Under the pieces are notes generated by a model. That model saw only the letters and a program-made list of their open reading frames with translations. It did not search any database and was not told the origin of the DNA. Shown here piece by piece: positions 7,765 through 15,376 of a DNA stretch of 37,560 bases; the first letter of the stretch is position 1, and each line of letters opens with the position of its first letter. The position numbers were made by a program, and so were the translations under genes. This DNA comes from Halorubrum halodurans (lineage in GTDB: Archaea > Halobacteriota > Halobacteria > Halobacteriales > Haloferacaceae): contig NZ_NHPJ01000141.1 in NCBI RefSeq assembly GCF_002252985.1, forward strand, positions 125-37,684, written 5' to 3'.

Positions 7765-8829
7765 TCACTCGACGTCGGCCGCCTCCGTGCCCGGCTCCCG
7801 TGGCGGGAGGTAAAACGACACGGTGTTCCCGCCGGCGTCGCGCTCGATGTCGAGTTCCCCGCCGAGCGACTCGATACACCACTTCATCACGAACAGGCCG
7901 AGGCCGGACCCGTGGGACGTGCTGGTGCGGCCGTCGGGATCGAACAGGCCGTCGACCTCGGCGTCGGGGATCCGCGGGTTCGTGTCGCTGACGTCGATCT
8001 CGACCCTGCCGGTGTTCGGCGAGGGGCCGACCTCGACCGTCACGCTGGGCGTCGGCGTCTCGGCGTGGACGATCGCGTTCTCGACGGCGTGTGCGATCGC
8101 GTACTCGAAGGCTCTGTCGACGTGGATCCACATCGGGCACCGATCGATCACCGTGAGGTCCGCCGACGGGTACGTCGCGGCCGTCGATTCGACGACGGCC
8201 TCCGTCGCGGCGCCCGCGTGGCGGCACTCGCGGTTCGCCTCGGAGTCCTCGACGGCGTGCTGGAGTTGTTTGACCGCGTCCGCGAGCCCGCCGACGCTCG
8301 CCGCCCGCGAGACGACGGTCTCGGCCGCGTCGCGGACGGCCGGCGTGCTCGACTCCTCCCGGATACGCTCGCTGTACCCGACGAGGGCGGTCACGTCGTT
8401 CCGGAGGTTGTGTCGCAGGACGCGCCAGAGCAACTCCTCGCGATGGGTCGTCTCGTAGTGATCGGTGATGTCGCGAACCTCCGCACGGACGCAGTCGTCG
8501 CTGCCGACCGCCGCCGGCGAGAGATGGAACTGAACCCAGACCAGCTCGCCGCTCGCGCGCTTGACCCGCCATCGGAACCGCCGTGTCTCGCCCGCCGCGG
8601 CCGCGCGGAGTCGCTCGATGAACCCCGCCTCCGAGTACGAGTAGGTGTTCGCCGTGTACCGCTCCGGGGTGACCCGACACAGGGTCGGGAACGGGTACCC
8701 GAGAACGGTCGACAGCCGCTCGTTCGCGTCGAGCAGCGTCCCGGAGACCGAGTCGTACAGCCCGATCCCGACGTGAAGCGTCTCGTACTCCGGCGGCAGC
8801 TCGGTGGCCGCGTCGATCTCCGTCCCCAT
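7765..8829 (-). CDS. PAS-domain sensor histidine kinase
   Basis: Protein of 354 residues with no membrane segment. An N-terminal PAS domain (about 12-122: VGIGLYDSVSGTLLDANERL, then RWRVKRASGELVWVQFHLSP and VRDITDHYE) is followed by the haloarchaeal phosphoacceptor helix with LRHNLRND (His140) and a HATPase_c domain (HAVENAIVHA N-box, GLFDPDGR, HGSGLGLFVMKW G-box). It autophosphorylates on histidine in response to a cytoplasmic cue sensed by PAS. No response regulator is nearby, so it is an orphan kinase here. The start ATG is preceded by a TATA-like gttatct about 32 bases upstream. Confidence 0.92.
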   Translation of the reverse strand: MGTEIDAATELPPEYETLHVGIGLYDSVSGTLLDANERLSTVLGYPFPTLCRVTPERYTANTYSYSEAGFIERLRAAAAGETRRFRWRVKRASGELVWVQFHLSPAAVGSDDCVRAEVRDITDHYETTHREELLWRVLRHNLRNDVTALVGYSERIREESSTPAVRDAAETVVSRAASVGGLADAVKQLQHAVEDSEANRECRHAGAATEAVVESTAATYPSADLTVIDRCPMWIHVDRAFEYAIAHAVENAIVHAETPTPSVTVEVGPSPNTGRVEIDVSDTNPRIPDAEVDGLFDPDGRTSTSHGSGLGLFVMKWCIESLGGELDIERDAGGNTVSFYLPPREPGTEAADVE

Positions 8830-9000
8830 GCGTTGTCGGCGATCCGGACGACCGATAGATAACGGCTCCTAAGAGCGGTACGTACCGGTCCGTACCGCTC
8901 CCGAGCCGGTCCACTGGCCGGGATGGGACGAGTCGACCGCGGCGAGCTCGACGGCTACCGCGCGCACGGCGACGCCTGGACGGACGAGTGAGGGCGGACG

Positions 9001-9055
9001 CGGGCCGGACACGGGCCGGACACGAGCCGGACACGAGCCGGACACGAGCCGACCG
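9001..9055. repeat. 11-base tandem repeat (about five copies)
   Basis: Five consecutive units of 11 bases, cgRgccggaca, at 9001-9011, 9012-9022, 9023-9033, 9034-9044 and (partly diverged) 9045-9055, in the 285-base intergenic space before the ABC operon. The unit length is not a multiple of three, so it is not a protein repeat. The rest of this gap holds the kinase promoter and a doubtful 22-codon frame (8923-8991). Confidence 0.85.
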
Positions 9056-9082
9056 TTCTCGCGGCTGATACCCGCGGGCGTG

Positions 9083-9090
9083 GATTTAAC
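9083..9090 (+). promoter_or_regulatory. TATA-like box of the ABC/PrsW operon
   Basis: The sequence gatttaac is 25-32 bases before the ATG of the ATPase gene, consistent with a leaderless transcript. It lies 28 bases after the end of the tandem repeat tract. Confidence 0.6.
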
Positions 9091-9114
9091 CCGGTCCCTG
9101 CCGGAGCCGTCCCC

Positions 9115-10065
9115 ATGATAGCGGTCGACGCCCTCGAGAAGACGTACGGCGGGTTCGCGGCGGTCGTCGACAGCACCTTCTCGGTCGAGGAGGGCGAGGT
9201 CTTCGGCATCGTCGGCCCGAACGGGGCCGGCAAGACGACGACGCTCAAGGTCCTCGCCGGGCTGATCGAGCCCACCTCGGGCGAGGCCCGCGTCGCCGGC
9301 TACGACTCCACCGACCCGGCGATGCGGCACCACCTCGGCTTCCTCCCCGAGGAGTCGCCGCTGTACGAGGAGATGACGGCGACGTCGTATCTCCGCTTCT
9401 TCGCCGACCTCTACGAGGTTCCCCGGCCCGTCGCCGACGAGCGGATCGAGCGCGCGCTCGACCGGCTGGAGCTCGACCACCGCGACCGACGGCTCGGCGA
9501 CGTCTCGAAGGGGATGAAACGGAAGGTCGCCATCGCGCGGTCGCTGGTGAACGACCCAGACGTGCTGGTGTACGACGAGCCCGCCTCCGGGCTCGATCCG
9601 GTGACGACGAACTCGGTGCTGGAGTTCACCCGCGAGCTCCGGGCTGCGGGCAAGACCGTCGTCTTCTCCGCGCACAACCTGTATCACGTCGAGTCCGTCT
9701 GCGACCGCGTCGTCATCATGAACGAGGGGCGGATCGTCGCCCGCGGCACGGTGGAGGAGATCCGCGAGCGACACGGCGAGACGACCTACCACGTCTACAC
9801 CGACGTGCCGCCGGCACCGGCGTCGGGAGGGACCGAGGCCGACGCGGACGCGGTCGGGGACGCGGAGGAGGTCGGCGACCGGTACCGCACGGTCGTGCCG
9901 TCGATGGACGCGGTCGAGCGGGTGCGCGGGGCCGCCTCGGCGGCCGGCGGAACCGTGGTGGACATCCGCACTCGAGAGCCGAGCCTCGAGGACGTCTTCC
10001 TCGACCTCGTGGGACGGCCGATGCCCGGCCGTCGCGGCGGCGGCGAGGCCGAGGGGGCCGAGTGA
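9115..10065 (+). CDS. ABC transporter ATP-binding protein
   Basis: Cytoplasmic ATPase subunit of 316 residues that powers the two permeases encoded downstream. Walker A is GPNGAGKTT (34-42), the signature is VSKGM (130-134, a variant of LSGGQ common in ABC-2 exporters), Walker B is VLVYDEPASGLD with D154 and E155, and the switch histidine is H187. After the ATPase core is a Gly/Asp-rich segment and a C-terminal module (EEVGDRYRTVVPSM to LEDVFLDLVG) typical of ABC-2 drug or Na+ exporter ATPases. Its stop overlaps the GTG of the next gene by four bases (GTGA), indicating translational coupling. The exported substrate is unknown. Confidence 0.95.
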   Translation: MIAVDALEKTYGGFAAVVDSTFSVEEGEVFGIVGPNGAGKTTTLKVLAGLIEPTSGEARVAGYDSTDPAMRHHLGFLPEESPLYEEMTATSYLRFFADLYEVPRPVADERIERALDRLELDHRDRRLGDVSKGMKRKVAIARSLVNDPDVLVYDEPASGLDPVTTNSVLEFTRELRAAGKTVVFSAHNLYHVESVCDRVVIMNEGRIVARGTVEEIRERHGETTYHVYTDVPPAPASGGTEADADAVGDAEEVGDRYRTVVPSMDAVERVRGAASAAGGTVVDIRTREPSLEDVFLDLVGRPMPGRRGGGEAEGAE

Positions 10066-12116
10066 TCCGCCGGGCGACCCGCCGGATCGCGCGCCGATCC
10101 CGGCGCGTCGTTCGCGTCGCGAGATGGGAGGCGTCGCGGGCGACCGGCGGGGTCGACCGCCGAACCCTGCTCGCCGCGGTCGCGTTCCTCGCCGTCGCCG
10201 GGGGCGTCTTCGGCGCGGGCGCGGCGACCGGCACCGTCGGACTCGACGTGGACCGGGACGTCTACCGGGTCGGCGTCGATCCGGCGTCGCCGTACGCGGA
10301 CGCGGTCGAGGGCGAACCCGCCCTGACCGCCGTCCCGATCGAGGAGGCGACGCTCGGATCGACGGTCGACCTCGTCGTCCGGGAGGTTCGCGGCGGCGGG
10401 AGCGGTCCGGCCGACGTGTTCGTCCGTGCGGTCGACACGCCGAAGGGTGAGGCGGCGGCCGCGTCGTTCCGGGAGGCGGTCGACGCCCACAACGAGCGGT
10501 TGATGGCCGCGGAGTCGAACGGGACCGCCGCGTTCCCGGTCGTCGTCACGCTCCGGTACGTGAGCCGCGGGTCGGCGCTCGACGACGGGAGGACGGTCGG
10601 CGACGCCTCGACGGCGGGAGCCGCGAGCGACGCCGACGGCAGCGACGACGCGGGAGCCGCGGTCGACGACGGGGGCGACGACGGGATCCGGGGCGACGGC
10701 GACGACGTCGACACCGGGGCCGGATCGGGAACGGACGACGGCGACGGTGGCAGCAACTCCGGCGGGAGCGTCGACGGAGACGCCGTCGACGGAGAGCGCG
10801 GCGACGACGGCCGGTGGTTCCTCGGCGGCGGAGGAACCGGGGACCTCGCGATCCCGTCGATCGGCGGCGGGGCGTTCGGCGCGAGCTCGACCGGGTCGCC
10901 CGGATCGATCACGCCGCCGTTCCCGTTCGCGTCGCTCGTGTTGGCGTTCGCGTTCCTCGTGCCGATGAACTTCCTCGCGCAGGCGTACGGCTCGTCGGTG
11001 CTCGAGGAGCGGACCAACCGCCGGGGCGAGCCGCTGCTCGTCACCCCGCTGTCGCCGGCCGAGATCGTCGCGGGCAAGACCCTGCCGTACGTCGCGGTCG
11101 CGGTCGCCGTGACGGCGCTGATCGCGCTCGTCGTCGGCGGGGGACCGATCTCCGTGCTCGCGGTGCTCCCGATCGCGGCGACGTTCCTCGCCGCCACCTT
11201 CGTCGGCGCGGTGTTCGCGCGGTCGTTCAAGGAACTCACCTTCGTCACGGTCGCGGTGAGCGTCCTCCTCACCTCCTACGCGTTCGTCCCCGCGATCTTC
11301 ACGAACGTCACGCCGGTCGCGCTGATCTCGCCGCTCACGCTCGTCGTCTTCGACCTCCAGGGGGAGGCGATCTCGGTCGGCGAGTTCCTGTTCGCGACGG
11401 GGCCGACCGCGATCGCCGCCGCCCTGCTCTTCGGGCTCGGGCTCGGCGTCTACCGCGAGGAGGACCTGTTCACCCAGAAGCCGGTGACCCGCAAGTTCCT
11501 CGACGCGCTCGCGGTCCGGCTCTCGGCGGTCGGCGAGGGCGTCCGCGAGTCGCCGGCGACGGGGGTCGCGGCCCGGCTCCCGCGGCGGGCCCGCGGGCCC
11601 GCCGCGGTCGCGTTCCTCACCGCGTGTACGATCCCGTTCGTCTTCGTCGCGGAGCTGCTCGCGGTCGCGGTGCTGTTCGCGCTGCCGATCACCGTCTCGA
11701 TCCCCGTGCTGCTCGTCGTCATCGCGTTCGTCGAGGAGGTCGCGAAGAGCGTCCACCTCTACGCGGGGTTCGAACGCGGCGTCTTCGCCCGGACCGACCG
11801 GGTCGCGATCGCGGTCGGGCTCGCCTCCGGGCTGGGCTTCTTCCTCGCGGAGAAGGCGACCGCGGTGGTCCAGGCGGTCGGGCTCACGGAGCTGTACGTC
11901 GGCCGCGCCGCCTTCGGCTCCGTCGCGGGCGTGGCGGGGCTCTCGCCGCTTCTCCTCGCCGGGCTCTTCCTCGCGCCGCTCGCGCTCCACGGCGTCACGG
12001 CGTCGCTGTCGGCGGTCGGCGCGCGGCGGGACCGGACGAGGTACGTCCTCGCGCTCGCGGCCGCGACGCTGGTCCACGCCGCGTACAACGTCGGGGTGGT
12101 GAGCCTCCATGGGTAG
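10062..12116 (+). CDS. ABC-2 permease fused to a PrsW-type intramembrane protease domain
   Basis: Protein of 684 residues in three parts. (1) An Arg-rich N terminus, one membrane helix (about 34-56) and an extracytoplasmic region ending in a very acidic Gly/Asp linker (about 170-250). (2) A block of membrane helices (about 285-465) typical of ABC-2 permeases, with SVLEERTNRRGEPLLVTPLS between helices. (3) A C-terminal membrane domain (about 510-684) carrying PrsW hallmarks: EEVAK (E558, E559, K562), F593-xxx-E597 (FFLAE), H643 and H672. PrsW proteins are glutamic-type intramembrane proteases; in Bacillus PrsW cleaves an anti-sigma factor. The start is GTG, overlapping the ATPase gene; the end overlaps the next permease by eight bases. 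Catalytic activity is inferred from motif conservation. Confidence 0.85.
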   Translation: MIRRATRRIARRSRRVVRVARWEASRATGGVDRRTLLAAVAFLAVAGGVFGAGAATGTVGLDVDRDVYRVGVDPASPYADAVEGEPALTAVPIEEATLGSTVDLVVREVRGGGSGPADVFVRAVDTPKGEAAAASFREAVDAHNERLMAAESNGTAAFPVVVTLRYVSRGSALDDGRTVGDASTAGAASDADGSDDAGAAVDDGGDDGIRGDGDDVDTGAGSGTDDGDGGSNSGGSVDGDAVDGERGDDGRWFLGGGGTGDLAIPSIGGGAFGASSTGSPGSITPPFPFASLVLAFAFLVPMNFLAQAYGSSVLEERTNRRGEPLLVTPLSPAEIVAGKTLPYVAVAVAVTALIALVVGGGPISVLAVLPIAATFLAATFVGAVFARSFKELTFVTVAVSVLLTSYAFVPAIFTNVTPVALISPLTLVVFDLQGEAISVGEFLFATGPTAIAAALLFGLGLGVYREEDLFTQKPVTRKFLDALAVRLSAVGEGVRESPATGVAARLPRRARGPAAVAFLTACTIPFVFVAELLAVAVLFALPITVSIPVLLVVIAFVEEVAKSVHLYAGFERGVFARTDRVAIAVGLASGLGFFLAEKATAVVQAVGLTELYVGRAAFGSVAGVAGLSPLLLAGLFLAPLALHGVTASLSAVGARRDRTRYVLALAAATLVHAAYNVGVVSLHG

Positions 12117-13155
12117 CCGACTCACGGTCGCGAGACGCGAGGTCGCCGGGCTCCGCGCGGAGAAGACGATCCTGCTCGCGATCGCGATCCAGCTGTTCAT
12201 CGCCGCGTTCTCGTCGTTTCTCGTCGTCGGGCTCGTCTCGATGTACGACCCCGGCGCGCTCGACGGCGCGGAGGTCGAGGTCGCGGCCGCCGGCGACGCG
12301 GTCGCGGACCTCGAACGCGCCGCCGCGGAGGTGCCCGGCGCGACGGTGACGCGCTACGAGGACGCCGCCGCCGCCCGGAACGCCTTCGACCGCAGCGCCG
12401 CCGACGCGGTGGCGATAGCGACCCGCGAGGACACGGGGCGGATCTCGGTCGCGGTGACCGCGCCCGACGCCACCGTCGAGACCACGGTGATCGTCGTCCA
12501 GCTTCGCGATCTCCTGCGCACCTACGAGCGGATCGAGCGCGTCGAGCGGGCGGAGTCGCTGAGTCGCCCGCCGCTTCCCGTCCCCGACTCGATCGGCTCC
12601 AGCCCGTACTTCACGTTCACGTACACCGTGTTGATCCCCGTGTTGGTGTTCCTCCCCGTGTTCATCTCGGGGTCGCTCGTCGTCGACTCGATCACGGAGG
12701 AGCTGGATCGCGGGACGCTCGAGCTGCTGCGTGTCGCGCCCGTGACGATCGGCGAGATCGTCGACGGGAAGGCGCTCGCGGCGGTCGCGATCGCGCCCGG
12801 CCAGGCCCTGCTGTGGCTGCTGCTCCTCGAACTCAACGGGACGCCGGTCGCCAACGTGCCGACGATCCTCCTCCTCATGACCGCGCTAACGACGTTGGTC
12901 GTCGGGGTCGCCGCGGGGATCGCCGCGGCCGCGCCCGACCGCCGGGCCGCCCAGTTCCTCTACTCGGTCGCCGTCCTCGTCCTCTTCGGCGGCGCGACCG
13001 CGATGGCGGGCGGGCCGACGAACGCGGTCGCGCGACTCGCCATCGACAGCGCCGACCCGGCGACGACGCTGACCGTCGCCGTCTACGCCGCGCTCGGAGC
13101 CGTGGCATATCTCGGCGTCCGGCGGCTCATTTCTGCGAACGGGATCGGGCAGTGA
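12109..13155 (+). CDS. ABC-2 type transporter permease
   Basis: Protein of 348 residues: one membrane helix near the N terminus (about 21-45, TILLAIAIQLFIAAFSSFLVV), an extracytoplasmic domain of about 120 residues, then five or so helices from about residue 165 (YFTFTYTVLIPVLVFLPVFI onward). The cytoplasmic coupling segment SITEELDRGTLELLRVAPVTIGEIVDGK is diagnostic of the NatB/ABC-2 exporter family. It overlaps the PrsW-fusion gene by eight bases, so the three genes form one operon and probably one complex of an ATPase plus two unlike permeases. The ATG start follows from the overlap geometry. No substrate can be inferred. Confidence 0.92.
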   Translation: MGSRLTVARREVAGLRAEKTILLAIAIQLFIAAFSSFLVVGLVSMYDPGALDGAEVEVAAAGDAVADLERAAAEVPGATVTRYEDAAAARNAFDRSAADAVAIATREDTGRISVAVTAPDATVETTVIVVQLRDLLRTYERIERVERAESLSRPPLPVPDSIGSSPYFTFTYTVLIPVLVFLPVFISGSLVVDSITEELDRGTLELLRVAPVTIGEIVDGKALAAVAIAPGQALLWLLLLELNGTPVANVPTILLLMTALTTLVVGVAAGIAAAAPDRRAAQFLYSVAVLVLFGGATAMAGGPTNAVARLAIDSADPATTLTVAVYAALGAVAYLGVRRLISANGIGQ

Positions 13156-13435
13156 GCGTCTCGGAGCGAGGCGACGACGACGATCGTTCATAAAGCGAAC
13201 GCAGTGGCGTCGCCGGCGGCTCCGCCGCCGGCTGCCAGAGACTCTTCGATTCTCGCTGGACGCGGCGAGCGTGGCGAGGTACGAACGAAGTGAGTACCTC
13301 GATAAGCGAGCGGCGAAGCCGCGAGCCGCGAGCAGCGAGGCCGGGGAGGCGTGAAGTGCGGGGCGGAGTCGTGCGGGACAGAAGTCCGAGGAGACCTCTC
13401 CGGTCGCCCTGCCGGGCGTGGGGAGCCCGTGTCCA
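13156..13435. repeat. Hairpin-rich intergenic element
   Basis: A 280-base gap between convergent genes, with no credible coding frame, packed with inverted repeats: gccggcggc/gccgccggc with a 3-base loop (13212-13232), cgaggtac/gtacctcg with an 11-base loop (13275-13301), and cgccc/gggcg with a 4-base loop (13405-13418). Between them is a run of related gcgagc- and agccgcgag-type words (about 13303-13345). This resembles the GAACGAAGTGAG-bearing repetitive intergenic sequences I recall from haloarchaeal genomes. It could act as a two-way terminator or be a non-autonomous mobile repeat. Confidence 0.6.
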
Positions 13436-13867
13436 TCATCGTCGTTCCCACAGCGTCTCGATACGTTCCTCGAGGCGATCCGCGACGAGACGACACACGT
13501 CTCGATGGTCGTTCGGCCACTGCGCGTCCCGCGCGTCGGGCGTCGCCGCGTCCGGGGGCGGATGGAAGTGGCTCCGCGTGTTGTGTACGTTCGGGTGGCG
13601 GTCCCACCGACACGCCCACGTCCCGTCTCGTCGGTCCTCCCGGTAGTGAACGGAGAAGTCGTCGTTGCGATACCAGCGGATCTCGATGCGAGCCGAGGCG
13701 TCGCTCGGGTAGTACTCGTCGGAGAGGTCGATCCGGAGATGGCTGTTTCCGTCCTCCACGATCTCCGCGGATTCGGTCAGCCGACTCCCGGAAAACCGGG
13801 ATCGGATCCGTGCCAAGACGGATCGGTCTATCGGTGCGGGGCTCGCCCCGTCGTCGGCCGGCACCAT
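13436..13867 (-). CDS. TumE-like protein, probable toxin of a toxin-antitoxin pair
   Basis: Protein of 143 residues. The core is a beta-rich stretch (SHLRIDLSDEYYPSDASARI, then WYRNDDFSVHYRED), followed by a conserved-looking WACRWDRHPNVHNTRSHFHP motif with several histidines, and an acidic helix to the C terminus (CRLVADRLEERIETLW). The layout recalls the TumE/DUF6516-type haloarchaeal toxin families, but the match is from memory and not proven. The ATG lies just 2 bases after the stop of the winged-helix gene, so the two are surely co-translated, regulator first. The same frame stays open upstream but only as antisense of the partner gene. Confidence 0.65.
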   Translation of the reverse strand: MVPADDGASPAPIDRSVLARIRSRFSGSRLTESAEIVEDGNSHLRIDLSDEYYPSDASARIEIRWYRNDDFSVHYREDRRDGTWACRWDRHPNVHNTRSHFHPPPDAATPDARDAQWPNDHRDVCRLVADRLEERIETLWERR

Positions 13868-13869
13868 CG

Positions 13870-14385
13870 TTAGCCGTGTGACGGGGCCGTCGAGCCGGCG
13901 ACCTTTCGCCGGGCGCGTTCGTGGAGGCGACGCTCCTCGATGGCGGTGGCCCACTCGCCGAGGTCCGCGTACACGTCGTCGATCCGTCCCGCATCGAACT
14001 CGAGGACGTCGACCTCGGCGGGCGAATCGGCGTCGTATTCGTCGCGAAACGCCTCGATCCGGTCCGTCAACTCCGAGACGCCGGCCTGTAGCTCGTCGAG
14101 GGTGCGTTCCCGCGCCAGCGTGTTCACCCGTCGCCACTCGAAGTAGTCGTCGTTGCGTCCGTACCGGACCGGCCGACCCTCGTGGCGGACGACGATGCCG
14201 AGATCGGCATAAAAGGAGAGGTGTGTCCGCGCCGACTCCGCCGAACAGTCCGCCCGGTCGGCGATCTCGGCGGCCGTCATCGGCTCGCGCGCGTGAAGTA
14301 CCGCTCCGTAGACGCGCCCTTTCGTGTCCTCGCCCTCGAACGGTTCATCGAACGGAGGCGGACCGTCGCGACGGAGGTCGTCCAT
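13870..14385 (-). CDS. Winged-helix protein (DUF7342-type), probable antitoxin/regulator
   Basis: Protein of 171 residues. A winged-helix DNA-binding domain covers about 22-80 (RVYGAVLHAREPMTAAEIADRADCSAESARTHLSFYADLGIVVRH), followed by a wing (GRPVRYGRNDDYFEWRR) and a long coiled-coil half (TLDELQAGVSELTDRIEAFRDEY onward) likely used for dimerisation or partner binding. A GTG one codon upstream could also serve as start; the ATG is preferred. A TATA-like block (catatttg on this strand, 14411-14418) lies about 26-33 bases upstream, so the gene is probably leaderless. It is followed after 2 bases by the TumE-like gene. As antitoxin it would repress its own operon; that is inference. Confidence 0.82.
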   Translation of the reverse strand: MDDLRRDGPPPFDEPFEGEDTKGRVYGAVLHAREPMTAAEIADRADCSAESARTHLSFYADLGIVVRHEGRPVRYGRNDDYFEWRRVNTLARERTLDELQAGVSELTDRIEAFRDEYDADSPAEVDVLEFDAGRIDDVYADLGEWATAIEERRLHERARRKVAGSTAPSHG

Positions 14386-14485
14386 CACGTCCGTCCCAAC
14401 GACGTTCGAACAAATATGTCTTTCTACGGCTGAAATATATTGTCTACATCCGGCAATGAGCGCGTCCGAACTCGCCGGCCTCGAG

Positions 14486-15316
14486 TCATCCGCCGAACGC
14501 GCCCAGACTCGACTGGAGGTCGCGGTCGGGCACCTCCTCGGTCAACTCGTACCCCACCAGCGACCGGGCGTCGACCGCGTACGTCGACCCGTTGCGGTCG
14601 AGCACCAGCACCCGGCCCTTCCAGCCGCGGACCGTCCCGGCCGCCATCGTCTCCGCGACCGGCCGCTCCGCGAGGTCGAGCCCGTACTCGAGGTCGAACC
14701 GATCGATCGGGTCGAACCGGTCGACCAAGGCCTCCCACGCCGCGCCGTCGACGTCCCGGCCGAAGCCGTCGAGCTTCGTCGGCACCCGGACGCGGTCGAC
14801 GAGGTCCGGTCCGCTCGCGAGTTCGGCCTCGACCTCGCGGGCGACCCGACCGTCGGGGAACGTCCGGACGTGGGTCGCCCGGTCGGCCCCCTGCTCGCGG
14901 AGCCGCGTCTCGAGCCGCCACAGCCGGGTGACGCCCACCTTGAACGTGTCGGGCGCGAACGCCGCGAGGTACATCGCGTGCGCCTCGTGGCAGTCCATCT
15001 CGTCCTTGAGACACGTCCCGGTACACCGCGCACACACCCAGACGCCCGAGTGCGCGTCACAGTAGGGGGCGTCGTCGGCGTCGCAGGGGACGTGGCCGCC
15101 GTCGTGGACCGTCCCGGCACACCGGCGGTCGCCGAGTCCGAAGGAGAGGTCCGTGCCGGGGGCCGCCTCGACGAACTCCACCTCGCCGTCGGCGGCGACG
15201 TAGAGCCCGCCGCCGGAGCCGGCGGCGGTCGCACCGGCGTCCGCCCTGCTCGCGTCGCTGTCGGATCCGCCATCACTCTCGCCGACGCCACCCGTCTCGT
15301 ACCCGACGACCTGCAC
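14486..15316 (-). CDS. DUF2797 family protein
   Basis: Protein of 276 residues. The middle holds a cysteine/histidine-rich segment (CAGTVHDGGHVPC, YCDAHSGVWVC-AR-C, CLKDEMDCHEAH) that looks like a metal-binding module, followed by a region starting MYLAAFAPDTFKVGVTR that recalls GIY-YIG-like folds, as in DUF2797 proteins. Function is unknown. I chose the GTG at 15316 because a TATA-like gttatta on this strand (about 15341-15347) sits 25-31 bases upstream; a start at 15355 would lie before that box. An Asp/Ser/Gly-rich variable stretch follows the first ten residues. Confidence 0.82.
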   Translation of the reverse strand: MQVVGYETGGVGESDGGSDSDASRADAGATAAGSGGGLYVAADGEVEFVEAAPGTDLSFGLGDRRCAGTVHDGGHVPCDADDAPYCDAHSGVWVCARCTGTCLKDEMDCHEAHAMYLAAFAPDTFKVGVTRLWRLETRLREQGADRATHVRTFPDGRVAREVEAELASGPDLVDRVRVPTKLDGFGRDVDGAAWEALVDRFDPIDRFDLEYGLDLAERPVAETMAAGTVRGWKGRVLVLDRNGSTYAVDARSLVGYELTEEVPDRDLQSSLGAFGG

Positions 15317-15376
15317 GGTCGGAGTAGGGGAGTGAGCGACTAATAACGTTCGCACCGACGGGTACCCCGCGGTCCT

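Noticed and set aside
9001..9055. CRISPR array
   Set aside because: The 11-base units are directly adjacent with no spacers.
9795..12200. Long minus-strand open frame (about 800 codons) opposite the ABC/PrsW operon
   Set aside because: Arg/Asp/Glu-rich repetitive translation with no domain; a typical antisense shadow of GC-rich genes that encode clear ABC families on the plus strand.
9083..13155. Reading the ABC operon as a bacteriocin or lantibiotic export system
   Set aside because: No precursor peptide or modification enzyme is visible next to it; only the transporter and the fused protease domain can be supported.
13868..14137. Longer start for the TumE-like protein
   Set aside because: The extra 90 codons are an Arg-rich shadow of the winged-helix gene; the ATG 2 bases after that gene's stop is the natural coupled start.
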